A stretch of DNA of 64,000 nt from Oscheius onirici (taxonomy: Eukaryota > Nematoda > Chromadorea > Rhabditida > Rhabditidae), in contig OW051473.1 of assembly GCA_932521025.1 (NCBI GenBank), positions 10,106,001 through 10,170,000 of the forward strand. The letters run 5' to 3'. Positions 30,919-42,870 of the stretch are shown piece after piece (position 1 is the stretch's first letter; every line of letters starts with the position of its first letter). Under the pieces are notes generated by a model. That model was not told the origin of the DNA, did not search any database, and saw only the letters and a program-made list of their open reading frames with translations. The position numbers were made by a program, and so were the translations under genes.

Positions 30919-31241
30919 GCTTGACAGTATTCTGAAAACGATGGTGACTTTGAGTTGTTGACAGTTATACTCGAATAAAAGTAAACAAGTATGATTCCTC
31001 TCGCAGCTCCGCATTTTATACCCACACTTATCCTCTTGTATATGTAAAACTGCAACAGAGCGTGTTTGTTTTGGGCACAGATCACTGATTATGCCGCTCT
31101 CCACAAAATTAAACATTTTTAGGGAAGCTTCCTGGTTAAAAGTTAACAGCTGCTAAAGATTTTTTGTCAACAGAAGTGTACTCAATTTTTATGACCAAAG
31201 ACTATACAACACCGTTTTTGGCAAGCTATCAGTTGACACGT
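30919..31241. other. Spacer between tandem cystatin genes
   Basis: About 320 bp with no coding evidence; it must contain the cystatin 2 promoter/outron and the cystatin 3 3' UTR. Confidence 0.4.
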
Positions 31242-31723
31242 CTAGGGCTTTGCGATCTGCTCAACTTTTGTAACCTGGACAGTCTTGGTCCAGGGCTGCG
31301 AGAAGATGCGCACCTTGTAGGTCTGAAACATTCGGATTTTGGGAAAGCGAAAAACTTGCCTTGGCAGGAGCGTTGGCAGAAACCTTGCAGGCCGAGGCAG
31401 TAATTTCGTTGGCATCTTTGCTACAGTTGGACTCTCCGAACTGGATGACGAGCTCGATGTTCTGTCCGGCGACGACCTGGGTCTTGGCTGAGAGAACCTT
31501 TACGGGAACAAGGGCCATGTTGCTGTTAGAGTTGCTGGCGTCATTGTTGACAGCCTTAGTGGCGGTTTTCCAGGCCCAGTCCTGGAAATTTCGTGTATTT
31601 TTATCATGGGCAATTTCTTACGGTGTACTCCTTGTCGTTGGCGTTCTGATTAGTCCATCCGCCGGGTAATGGTACCTGGGCGATGGCGCTTCCCAAAAGG
31701 GCGAGGAAAATGAGAGGCAGCAT
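31242..31723 (-). CDS. Cystatin 3 (canonical, CPI-like)
   Basis: Three exons encode about 134 residues, starting 1 nt after CTTTTCTAG. All inhibitory elements are present: a signal peptide (MLPLIFLALLGSAIAQ), PLPGGW, DWAWKTATKAVNNDA, VPVKVLSAKTQVVAGQN with the exact QVVAG loop, FGESNCSKD and a second Cys, and a C-terminal TYKVRIFSQPWTKTVQV with the PW loop. This is the most complete cystatin of the window and probably an active secreted inhibitor of cathepsin-type proteases. The second intron starts with GCAAGT after GCCAAG and ends TTTCAG, a GC-AG intron; reading through it would destroy the PW loop. Confidence 0.92.
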
Positions 31724-33091
31724 TCTAGAAAAGCTTTATTGGACAGGAAAGACGGTTTATATGAGAAGGAGAACGGGCAGCGGGTGAGTCAGCGGGCACA
31801 AGGACGCTGGCGCGAGATCGATCTCTGATTTAAAACTAAAGAGAAAATTCTACTTTTAAACAGTTTCACAGTAAACAGATGGTCAAAATTTGTTCTACTG
31901 AATGACTGTTTTAACAGCTCCGCAAATCGAGGTAGCTGTTGTTGACTTGGAAGGTATACTTATAAATGACCCTCGAGTGCAACCACGTTACAGCACGGGT
32001 GTCCGCACCCTCGGGCCAAAAAATCATTACCGGTTTCAACTTTCGAAAACATTTTTAAATGGGGCGAGAAAATGTCTGATGAAAGGTCAATACAGAGGAG
32101 TTTATCGCCACGTCTCACGGTCAATATTTACCGGGGAAGGAGCTGTGGCAGAGCGTCCACGTGCCAAAACTGATCTCTCTAAACAGATGGGAGAGAGCTG
32201 AAGACAAGTTTTTATATACTCGGCAAGAGGATCCCGCGACATATTAATCCAGCTAATCTGACACAGTGAATTGCGTTATTTTGAATAGATGCACCTCGTT
32301 TAGAAAGCATATTCAACAGGTTTTTCATTCTGAACATGGAGATCGTTCATGGAACTTCTGAATGACTGTTTTACGAACAGTGTTCGGGAAACATTTTTCG
32401 GGAAAATTAACTCGAAGAACTCGAAGTGTAATAATAGCTCTGTTGCAAAAAACATCAGTTCTGAGCTTCCATGACCGCGCAGTTCTTTTCTTGGATGTTT
32501 ACAGCCAAAAAGTAACATGTTTTCAAAAAAGCGCACACTCTAACTGTGGGCGGTTGTCCATACAGTCCTCGCCTTTCACTACAAGCTGCGTAAATACCAC
32601 CACCCAATTTGGCTTTCTCCGGAAGGAACATTGTATTTGTTATCGCATTCCTCAGCTCAGTCTTAATATCCATCCAAAATCCGCTTTTTCCTCCTAAAGT
32701 CTTCTGAGAATGACGAGAAGTCATCAGCCATCTACAGGGGAGAGTCCCTGTTTACTCACACAGAAAATTTTTGACTGGACCCTGTTTGCTTTGAGTACCC
32801 CCACAAATGGCAGCATATACTTCCAGCCGGGCAGACGAATTTAAAAAGTTTCCCGTTCTTTCTCTGACCACCATTTGACGCTCGAGCGCAGCCGAATTCG
32901 CGTCAAAAACAGTACTCTTTTGTAACAAGAGCCCTGCAAGAGAAAGTTCGAGCGCGCAGTGGCAACCTGTTTTGGGGCCCCCGGTCGACTTCGATCGCCT
33001 CTCCGATCCATATTTTTCTCGTACAAACTGACCACTTTTTCCACCTTTAAACATATCCATCATTAACAACAATTTTCAGAAAACGTCGCGT
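31724..33091. other. 1.4-kb intergenic region upstream of two divergent genes
   Basis: Promoter space for cystatin 3 (minus) and the MLK-like kinase (plus). Open frames up to 111 codons have no known domain. The short sequence CTGAATGACTGTTTTA occurs twice (near 31899 and 32358). Confidence 0.4.
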
Positions 33092-36000
33092 ATGAAGTAC
33101 AGCGACCTCCCGAACATTCCCAGAGTTCCGTACATTCAAGTAAACGGCTGTGATAATGAGGTAGGATCTCGGTGGACATGGTCCCGCCGCGATTGCCTGC
33201 TGACTATATTTGCCGTTATGCACTAACTGAGCACTGCCGGGACATACACTTTCAGTCCTTTTAAATCAATTTTTTCGTATAAGGAAGTGCCCGTTAGGTT
33301 TAACTGCTTGAGAAACATGTACATTTCAAAACTTACTCCTTTTAGAGCCAAAATTTTGTGAAAATCCCTTTAAAATCATTCTTTTCCCGCTGATTAAGCT
33401 TTTCTTTTCATTTCTCTAGCTTTTTTATGAAAACTATGCTCAAAATCTCTTTTGACCGGAAGCTTTTAAAACTGAATTTTACTTCAAAAAGAAATATGAT
33501 TAACAGGAGTTTTTCGAGCGGAACTAGGATGAAAATACGTCAGATTTCGGCACTACGTTTGTTTTAAAGATTTGCCCGTTTAACATTTATTAGTTTTCGT
33601 GCTTATGATCTTTTTAATTTGATATATTTTCAGAACGAAGAAAACTGGCCACTCTTTGACGACGGCTATTCTCCGCCGGGCCTCACCAGGCAGGGAAGTC
33701 AAAGTTGCGGGGTATGGCTAATTTTCCACTTTGTTTCATGTCCTTTTTAAGGAACTCAACTGGATAGTGGGGATGCAAAACAATATGCCGGAGAGGGAAC
33801 CGTCTCCATATATTACCATGACGAGAGGGCCAGGAGAAATGTCCCCAGGTAAGATTTTCCTACAAATTTAATGCTGAGATTTTAATGAGAACGCGAAACA
33901 AGATACATACTCGGATACTTAAAAGCGGAGCCTATTTGAGCCATATGACCTGGAAAAAGAGACATTTGAAAGAGGATTAACACGTGCAAAATTGGTATTA
34001 AAATTACCGCACACATGTTGCTAGCAACACAATTTTCTCAGCTGTTTAGCAATAACACTAAATTTTCTCATTGAAAACAACAAAAATTGCCGTGTTTTCA
34101 GCGATCAGTATAATTATACCCAAAAATTTTAGCCTCTACAAGTCGAAGTCGCGGGATAAGCCGAGATGGCGATTACGTTTGTCTTCGACCGGCACAAAGA
34201 AAGACTAAATGTACGAGTTTGGATAAGGATCCTGAAGATGACGACTACTTGGAGGATGGGCCGACACAAGGTACGAACTTTTAAGTTTGTATTAAATACA
34301 AAATTATGACTCAAAGGCTGATTTTGGGCTTAATTGAAATGTAAAATGGGAAATACCGCCAGACAAATGTTCGTCTGCTAGTGGAATGAGTCAAGTTTCG
34401 ATGACGCATGACACAGAGAGGGAACTAGTAATGGCGTTACGAAAGACTGTACTGAGAGGAAAATGAGGGCACATTCAGTTTGGAAGAAAAAGAAAAATCC
34501 TTACAGACAGATAATACGATACGTATTAATATCGATGGCAAGCTGCAATATGGTACATTGCTTTAAAAGACTAACTGTAAGACAAAAAAACTTTTTGTCG
34601 AATAAAGTTAACTTCCTAAAGTGCTACAAACTAAGCACAATATATTTTGGGATCATAAGAGGACCCAGCTTCAGTTCTTAAGACGGTATCGGCTAAAGTC
34701 AGAATGCAAAAACACGAAATTTGTACAAGTAGGTGTTTGTCGTTAAAGAGACTCTCGCGCGTGATACTGTTTGCATTCTAATTAGCCAGAATCATGCTTT
34801 CTGTCTTTTCCGGGAACGTATATTGCCCAGACAATTACATTCTCTTCTCCTTTTCGATAGTTTATATGATTCAAGGTGTAAATACCGGCCAAATCTCGCT
34901 GAAAAAAATGTAGGCGGTGGCACGCTAAGCAGACATAAACACGAGAAAATGTCTTCATAATCACTCTGCCCTTACGTATCCATTTTACAAATGCTGAGAT
35001 ATATCCACTCCTGATTGCTGCTTTTCAAAGCACTTTTTCAAAAATCTCGCTCTCCTCTTGATTGAGCTCCGTTTCCGCTCGTGATATAGACTGTTGATTG
35101 CGGAAATCATGCGCCTTGAACTTGTTCTCATTCCTCCCATTTTCAGGTATCACAGACGTGGCTCTCCGGAAGTACGCCATCGACCGAAGGAGCGGTGTTC
35201 CTAGTCGCGTCTACGAGGTTCTCTACGACTTTAATGGTACCGGAGTCGACGAGCTTCAACTGACCGCCGGGGACACTGTGACGTGTATCATGGACAAAAC
35301 GTAAAACATTTGATTTTCCCGGCAAAATTTCATTTCAGGGGTGAAAATGGATGGTTTTACGGAGAGACGCAGGACGGAAAGAAGGGTCTCTTTCCGGAAA
35401 CGTTTGTCAAACTTCTGGGAGACGGGCCACGGCAGATCCGTCAGTCTCAAGTCACCTTTGGCTTCCAAGACATTGAACAATGTCTTCTGGGACGGGGTGG
35501 CTGTGCTGACGTCTATCGCGTGTTTTACAATAATCGACTGGCTGCTCTGAAAGTTTTTCGAAAGACGCAGGCTAGATCGGAACCCAGAGCTGGTAATCCC
35601 TTTCAGTTTCTTTTAAAAGGATATTTTAAGATGTTCGTCGAGAAGCCATCATGATCAATCGATTGGTCCATCCAAACATCATCGGCATCTATGGCATGTG
35701 TTTAGATGTTCCCCACGTCGGCTTGGTTCTTGAGCTCTGTGAAGGTAGACTTTTCCCACTAGCATTTCACTTTTTTCATTCAGGAAGGGCACTGAAAAAC
35801 ATGCTCACTCATGTGGAGAAGACTGACACGTTCGTCTCGGTGCTTTTCATGGTAGACTGGGCTGTGCAAATAGCCACAGCGATGGAGTTCCTCACAGACA
35901 AGGGAATCTTGCACAGAGATTTGAAAGCCGAAAATGTACTGATCAAGGAGCGTGTCTGCTACTGTGAAAGGAATGAAGAGTCGGCGTTTACGGAATTCTG

Positions 36001-38783
36001 CCAAAACGAAGCCTGTCTCGGAAGCACAGTCCGATCTAAGCTGACACTAAAGATTACCGACTTCGGAACCACTAAGGAACGTCTATCGGAGGATGACAAG
36101 CGGTAACATTTGTTCTCTATATTTTATTAAGGCAACTGGTTTAGTAGCAGCTCTCACATTGTCGGCACATACTCCTGGATGGCTCCGGAGGCCTTCCGCG
36201 ATCACCAATACACGGAAGCCTCAGATGTCTGGAGCTTCGGAGTAGTTCTTTGGGAAATTTTGACCAAAAAGATGCCCTATGAGGGCCTGGTTCCCATCAT
36301 TGCGGCCTTCAATGCGTCCAAGCAAGGCTCGACGCTGGAAGTTGGTGAAGCTTGTCCTCTCCAATGGAAGTCGATCATGAACAGCTGCTGGGAGGTAAGG
36401 AGACTGATATTTTTGTCATTTGAACTATTTTTAGATTGAGCCATCCTTGCGACCGACTTTCAAGCAGATCAAAGCCGATCTTGTCGAGTATGAAAGGCTT
36501 TTGGAGGCGGAAGGTGTTTCAGTAGAGGAAGAAGAACGGGTAGAAAAGGCACAGCGGGAAATCATGGACATTATCACAAACTTCCGTGACAATCCACACG
36601 CGACGGATGAATACACGACGTATTATGAAAAATTGTATCGAAAGATTACTTCGGTCAATGACTTGATGGGATCGAAGAACAATGCAAAGGAAACGGTTAG
36701 CTGGTCAAAGTTTCTACAACCTCCGAATTTTCAGAAAGTTCCGCCAAAACGCATTCGAAATCATAAAATCAAGAAATCGGACATTGGAACTCCGTCCGAG
36801 ACGCGTCATGTTGCCTCGATTCGTCCAACCAGTACATCCCCTCACGGAAGCAATAATTTGACCATCATTCGTGAGTTTTTCGACATAGTTTATGATAGCT
36901 TGAGGTCATGTGCTTTTGGGCACGTCATGATTTATATATTGTACCATGTCGTGATTCGTGTTTGTAGTGTCTGAAGGAAGATCGCCTGACGCGACAAACA
37001 CGACGGGGCCTGAACTGAGTGGTACGCTTCCGAGAATCCCGAGAAAGCCGGCCAGGGAAAATGAACTGCATCAGTCACTGACCAACACGCTGTCTGTCAG
37101 TAGTCCCAACTTGAACAACATCACGGATGGCAACAGTACACTGAAGAGAAAGGATGCAATCAAAAGACCGAAGAACAAATCGATCATTCATAACAACAGT
37201 GTCACTGACCCACTGCCGGACAACTTTGCCAACATCTCGCTGGCTGATCCAGGTGTTGTGTTGTTATGCTTTGCCTCTCTTTCATGCACATGTATTGCAT
37301 CTGCATGAGACTGTTGAAATTTTGGGAGTAATCTATATTTTCAGCCAAATTCGTGGATGCGTTGGCTACTCCGGTCAGGAGACCAAGCAGTGACAAGTCG
37401 CCTGCCAAAATCAGCTCAGGAACACGCAGGAGTGAAGACGCTACGGTGAAGGAACACAAATCTCGATTTAGAGCGTTTTTGCCAAGGATTCTTGGAGGGG
37501 TAAGCTCATATACTGAATTTTGTTTATATCCTGTTTTAGCATCGTAACAGCCGAAGTACTGAAGAGAATGGAGACGAAAGTCCTCAACCTACTCTTCCAC
37601 ATTCGGCACGATCCTCCACGTCGTCTAGCAAAGCACTAGCCCCTTTCGCTCATCTGATCAAGGGACCTACGCCATTGGGCTCATTAGACGTATGTTTTTG
37701 CCGCTCGAAAAATTGTTATTCAAGCCAATTTCAGCGACCTAGCTCCGCTGGCAGGCAGAGAGTCTCTTCCAATACATTCATGCCAGATGAAGAGAGTGTG
37801 GGGAGCTTGGGAAGAAAGAACAAAATATCGCCCTCTGATGAGCACAGGCCTCATGCAAATTCTTATGGAATACAGAAGCCGACGTCATTTTCACAGGCGG
37901 AGAACTTGAACCCGAGACATCGCATAACTGGCTTGGACGAGACTATTCCATCACCTTCGGAAATCAGTGGAGCAATGGAGTACCAGCAGCATCGAACACA
38001 TCAGCGCAATCCGTCCGATGACCTGCGATCGATTCTTCCTAGACACGAGTTTCCGCGACAGACGCCGACCATGTCTCCACCTTCTCATTCCGCTCCCAAG
38101 CTTCTAAATGATCTTGTGGATCTGTCGACCGTGATTCCCCAAATAGATGATGATTCCTTTAACGACAATCCGTACGTGTTGTGCGGTCCACTGCCTACAT
38201 TTACTTCTGGAAACACGGCTGTGAACAATGCTCCATATGTCCAGATGCCTCACAAGACGCCTGTTTTCCAAGCCGTCAATAATGATCAGTATTTTCATTG
38301 CTCGGTGAGTTTTGATATGAAAATTTTTGTCGAAAATGTTGCAAAACCGCTACATGACTCACTGTGCTAAACTGAGGTCTCTCCAGTGTCATTTTTATAA
38401 AGTTTGCGCTCTTGGTAGACTGGCAGTTGAAAGCTGCTCCTGCAATGTCCAATCCAGTTTATAACCTAAGAATTTTCAGTCTCGCCCGGAACGACCCGAC
38501 ACTCTGCCTCTAAAACATGCCGTAACTCCAGAGAGCAGTGGCATAAGGCAAATTTTCCGGTCTTATCACCTTTAAATTACTTTTTACAGTACTGGCGGCA
38601 GTTCAGCCTTCTCGAGCCACAGTCTCCTGAACGATCAAGTGCCGACCATGCATGCTCCTCCGCCTCCTATGCTTCCTCCTCGTCCCGCCATTCCGCCTCG
38701 TGATGGATCCGTCGGCTTGTAAGTGTGCTCATTTTCGGATTTTTCTATACGCTTTTTTCAGGCCGGTGCAGTCTGCTTCGTAG
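33092..38783 (+). CDS. Mixed-lineage kinase (MAP3K) with SH3 domain, MLK-1-like
   Basis: The start is 12 nt after TTTTCAG. After an N-terminal region (MKYSDLPNIPRVPYIQVNGC) an SH3 domain reads VYEVLYDFNGTGVDELQLTA, GWFYGETQDGKKGLFPETFV. The kinase domain follows: LLGRGGCADVYRV (P-loop), LAALKVFRK, VHPNIIGIYGMC, LHRDLKAENVLI, KITDFGTTKE, YSWMAPEAFRDHQYTEASDV, FGVVLWEILTKKMPYEGL and LRPTFKQI. A helical segment (LVEYERLLEAEGVSVEEEER) and a long Ser/Pro-rich tail end with PPPPMLPPRPAIPPRD and PVQSAS. MLKs phosphorylate MAP2Ks upstream of JNK/p38. The catalytic loop carries a ~35-residue insert (ERVCYCERNEESAF...) before DFG. A long intron (34272-35146) precedes the SH3 exon. AATAAA lies at about 39108. 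Confidence 0.9.
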
Positions 38784-39824
38784 CTCTTTCTTCTAAAAAT
38801 TCACTGTACAAATCAAGCATGCTGCACGCCTTCTCCCCATTTACCTTCTTTACGTGTTGCCACAACCTATACATTTAGAATCAATGTAAATACAACCTTG
38901 CTGTCATCATCGAGTGATAACTGCACACCATCTAGTCCTAGAGATTTTCCTTCTAGGCTTTTACCTTCTAGTCTTACTGTAGAACAACCCCTTCAGCCAC
39001 GATGGCTCTAATTCACATTCCACAGCCTGTTTTGTTGGCTTCTGCCAAATTGCAGTACGGTGATAAGTAAAATATTTGAATACAGAGTGCTTGTTCTTGC
39101 GTACTTCAATAAATTGTCATTTATTTGAAATCTTGTTGGCTCTCTGTCTCTCTGGCGGTCTGCCTGACCTCGGCAAGCAACAGTTTTAATGTGTCTAAAC
39201 GGTTCTGGCTCTAATTAGCTGTGACGTGATGATTTCATTAGTTTTCTGCATGTTACTGAAAAAAGTATGTCCTGACCTTTACTCGAACCGTCTGCCACCT
39301 CTGTTCTAAGGCCAAACCAGGTTTCGAATGCGGAAGTCGTTTAGATAATTCGATAAAGGTCGAACGGTCTGAAACTTTCTGAAAACTGGTCTGCCTGTCT
39401 GGAGGTAATAAAAGAGCTTTTTCAAAAAGCAATTACTGAAAATGATGGCTCAGGAAGATAGGAAACGCCCAACTGTGATCTCAATCTTTGTGCGAGGCCC
39501 AATTCGAAACTAATTCACGTAAAAGGAGTATTTCCTTATTGGAGTTGAACCAGTTTCTGTTCATTTTTCGTACCTGTCTGGCGCCAGATCAATCAAATCA
39601 AAACCAACACTTGTCGTCTGCGCTTCTGTGTCCGTGATGCACTCTCGGAACGCGACGAACGACCGATTAGACGTCGGACAGTATAAGATATGCCCAGAGC
39701 AGGGTAGAGGACATCGGGTGTTTCCACTCTTGTGTTCTCTTCGATCGACGACTTTTGCACAAAGTTATTAATTTACGTAACCTTTTTTTAACAAACCGGT
39801 CACGGCTTTTTCGGTGAGCTAGGG
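38784..39824. other. 3' UTR of the kinase gene and intergenic DNA
   Basis: Pyrimidine-rich 3' UTR with AATAAA near 39108, then about 700 bp with no coding support. Confidence 0.45.
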
Positions 39825-39830
39825 TATAAA
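39825..39830 (+). promoter_or_regulatory. TATA box of cystatin-like 4
   Basis: GGGTATAAATTG with TATAAA at 39825-39830, 70 bp upstream of the ATG at 39900. Confidence 0.5.
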
Positions 39831-39899
39831 TTGATAGCGTGCGTACTCTTACATCCATCTTTTCTCACAGTCCCTACGATTTTGGATCTTTTCGGTAAA

Positions 39900-40390
39900 A
39901 TGTTGGCTGTTCTCATTGCCGTCCTCCCCATCTGCTTTGCCGCTCCTACTGGCTCTTTCCAAGTAGCTGACACTAAAGACGATAACATTGTTGGACTTGC
40001 ATGGAAGGCGGCAGCTGGAGAGATCAACGAGGGACGTGAAGGAAAGTTCATGGTTCCCAAGGAGGTCATCTCGGCAAAAGTGAACGAGGAAGGAGAGACC
40101 AAGACCACTGAGCTTGAAGTTCTTTTCCAAGAGTCTTGGTGCAGCACTGAGGTATTTTCATTTTCTGACATTTATAGTTTCAAATTTAGGAAGGACAAGA
40201 CATTGACGACATCTGCGAGTCCATGTGCCCACTGTACTTTGGAGGAGCCCAGGCTGTAAGTTCTACTATTAAAAAAAAGCTGAGGCGTTGCTTTAAGATG
40301 TACCACGTCACCGTTGTCGAGTCTTCCGGAGACGACAAAGTCACAGTCGCGAAGATTAAGGATGTTGAGAACACCAACGACTCTTTGTAA
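39900..40390 (+). CDS. Cystatin-like 4, inhibitory loops lost
   Basis: Three exons encode about 137 residues: a signal peptide (MLAVLIAVLPICFAAPTG), FQVADTKDDNIVGLAWKAAA, MVPKEVISAKVNEEGETKT, LEVLFQESWCSTE, DICESMCPLYFGGAQA and MYHVTVVESSGDDKVTV. The alternation of helix (LAWKAA), strand (VPKEVISAKV), strand (LEVLFQESWC) and C-terminal strand matches cystatins 2 and 3. But the QxVxG loop is NEEGE, the N-terminal GG is absent and the PW loop reads SSGDD. It has three Cys in the second half. It is probably a cystatin-fold protein with a different role rather than a cysteine-protease inhibitor. Poly-A AATAAA follows near 40441. Confidence 0.78.
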
Positions 40391-40864
40391 TCATCTCAAG
40401 ATTACACCGGTGCTATGTATATAGTTTTGTAGAGTACGAAAAATAAAAAAAAATGTCTTTATTTCAATTGTCACCGCGTAAAAGGGCGCTGCAGTAAAAC
40501 TGAACCTCTTATGCTGGTAGAACTTGTTTGGCCAGTAAAAAAAACAGTTCTTGAACACATTCAACAGTTCCTGCTGCTTGAAAAAATTACTGTGTCCCGT
40601 GATGTTTTTCATGAGTATCAGATTGCTTTTCGACCTTCTCTCGAGGTGCAGCAGTTAAAAGTGAAGGCCGCCTTGAGTTCTCTCTTACTTTGTTTGTTGC
40701 GGTTCCGCTCTCTCTCTCTCTCTCCATTTCGTGGTTGTTTTGGGCTTTGCCTGGAACGGTTGCAAAAAGTGTGATAACTAGCGCTCCAGTATATATTACA
40801 TTGTCTTTTTCGGCTTCGACGGGTTCCAGTAAACTTTAGGCGCTTGGTCAACGAGTAAGAGATC

Positions 40865-41503
40865 ATGCAACTGCTGCTACTATCAGTCGTCTTGGGATTT
40901 GCTGCCGGCCAGAGGTTTCGGACTACTACACAGTATCCAAGTGAGTCAAATTTGACTAGAACATTTTCTCTTAGCCTTTGACGAAGAAGGTACTCTCGAA
41001 TCTTTGGGAGACTCGGCCGTCGTGCCCATCTCGCCTAATGGACCGAGAGCCAGAGTAAGTACAACCCAAAAAGGTTTATGCTACCTTTTTGCAACTTTCT
41101 CAGAGATTAGCCAACAAGGCCTTCATGGATGACATCAACACTAGAACAAGTTCGCCATACTTGTGGATGCCAGTCAGGGTGTGACAGGAAATTTTTTCAA
41201 TCAATTTTTCTTTTCAGATACTCTCAGCCCAAGCAATTCTTGTCAACGGCGCTCAATACGAGCTGCAGGTCGTGGGAGCCGAAAGTAATTGTCCGAAACC
41301 GGTTTGGCCAGCTGTTTTCCAAGAGATCACGACCGTTTCAGAAATCTGATCTTGTAGGCTGCCAGGTGCGCTTTGGAGGTAGAAGGGCGCTCTTCAATCT
41401 GGTAATCTTCGAGAAGAATCTTCACTGGACAGAGAATACGCCAATTGTGTTCAGAAGCTTTGCAACCAAAGTCAGAGACATTAATGCCAATGAGAGACTA
41501 TAA
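40865..41503 (+). CDS. Cystatin-like 5, divergent
   Basis: Five exons encode about 155 residues. A signal peptide (MQLLLLSVVLGFAAGQ) leads into a Thr/Glu-rich insert (TLESLGDSAVVPISPNGPRA), then LANKAFMDDINTRTSS, LWMPVRILSAQAILVNGAQY (a QAILVNG in place of QxVxG), ELQVVGAESNCPKP, a second Cys and RRALFNLVIFEKNLHWTENT with HW in place of PW. The fourth intron (GTTTGG to TTTCAG, about 45 nt) is needed to reach the C-terminus; without it the protein stops after VSEI. A TATATA lies at 40790-40795. Same family as the other four cystatins, but with changed loops, so protease inhibition is uncertain. Confidence 0.75.
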
Positions 41504-41977
41504 ACAATATAAACAATGTAGAGAAATAAATTTGTGCTGCGCCTTAATTTCCGGGAGGGAATAATATTTCAGCTGTGTTTTCCGCAGAGAAGCAGTTGCT
41601 CTATAATTATTGTTTGGCATTACTTTAGTTCTCTGTGCAGGCAGTTTTTCATACAAAAATCATATAAACCTCGACCACACTCGTAACCTTTAGATGGAAG
41701 GAAAACGGAACACTTTGATTGAGCCTGTTACGTAGCTCATAGGATCCCTGGAAAAAGGCGTCTAGACCCCCCTTCTATTTGCTGACGTCCAGCCGTTTTC
41801 TCGACTTTAATTACGTTTTTATGCTTCTTCTCCCAGATTTCAATTACCGTGATATCGTTTCTCACAAAGACCACCTACGAAGATTCAGGCTCCGCCCTGT
41901 TCCTTGATTAAAACAGTTGCTCAACGTCTTGTGCTCTTTTCTAGTCGACCGAAGACATATTTTTCTGTTTCAGCTCA

Positions 41978-42740
41978 ATGTCCAACGTTTTTGAACAAGA
42001 CGACAGCCAGTTTCCGGATGCTTCGCCTGCTCCATTCCTTGAGGATCAGATTGTGGAGAGTCTCGACGGTACTAATTCCAACATGGACGATGTGAGACAA
42101 GCACTGGTAGGTTTACTATTTTATATAATTAAAACTGTTTCAGCAGGAATCGAGCGAAAATGAAGTGGAGCCGACGGAGAAACCTTCAGAAATGGAGAGA
42201 TTCCTGAACAGAGAGCACAGTGTAGAAGTTGATTATGAGGATGAGGTTTTTGACGATGCAGACAGTACTCAGCAACAGGGAATGGATGACTGTGAGCCAC
42301 CGAAGACACCGCCTTACAGTGACGGAGACAGCGACTCGGACAATGAAATGAACAGACTCTGGGAAATGGTCAGTCAGTAGCACTACAGTAATCAGGTTTC
42401 AGTACGGCATGAACCGTGATTCTCCTAACACTCTCGAGGTGTGATTTCTGATAAATGTTTATCGAGTTTTCAGAACGATGATCGGAACTACACACGCAGT
42501 CCATCAACTGATTTGGATCAGGATATGGTCAGAGAACCTACTGTGTCTCAGAGTCTGTCTGAACAAGGACCGAGCAGTGTCGAGCGTAAGCGGAGTCATG
42601 AAGAGGTGAACTACGGGTGATATTGTGAAAAGAGACTCTTCCAGAATGATGAGATTCAAAAGGAGAATCCGTTGAACAAGAAGAAGATAACTCGCGATCT
42701 ACTTGATGTTGTCGAAGTCCACGAAAACCGTGTCCAGTAA
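41978..42740 (+). CDS. Acidic, Ser-rich hypothetical nuclear-type protein
   Basis: Six exons, starting 4 nt after TGTTTCAG, encode about 205 residues. Acidic and Ser/Pro-rich blocks dominate (MSNVFEQDDSQFPDAS, VEVDYEDEVFDDADST, PPKTPPYSDGDSDSDNEM). PKTPP and several SP/TP pairs are possible proline-directed phosphorylation sites. A basic bipartite-like stretch (ERKRSHEE ... LNKKKITRD) near the C-terminus could be a nuclear signal. No folded domain, signal peptide or membrane segment is visible. I do not recognise the family; it reads like an intrinsically disordered regulatory protein. It converges on the collagen gene 131 bp away. Confidence 0.68.
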
Positions 42741-42870
42741 TGGTATTAGCCAGAAAATCATGTAAATTTTGTAATCGTTGGCAAGCTGTCATATTATCTC
42801 TTAGCCAATGCTTTAATGTATAACATGTGAAATGTCTTAACGGTTACTCTGTTTATTATTATGGGAGATT

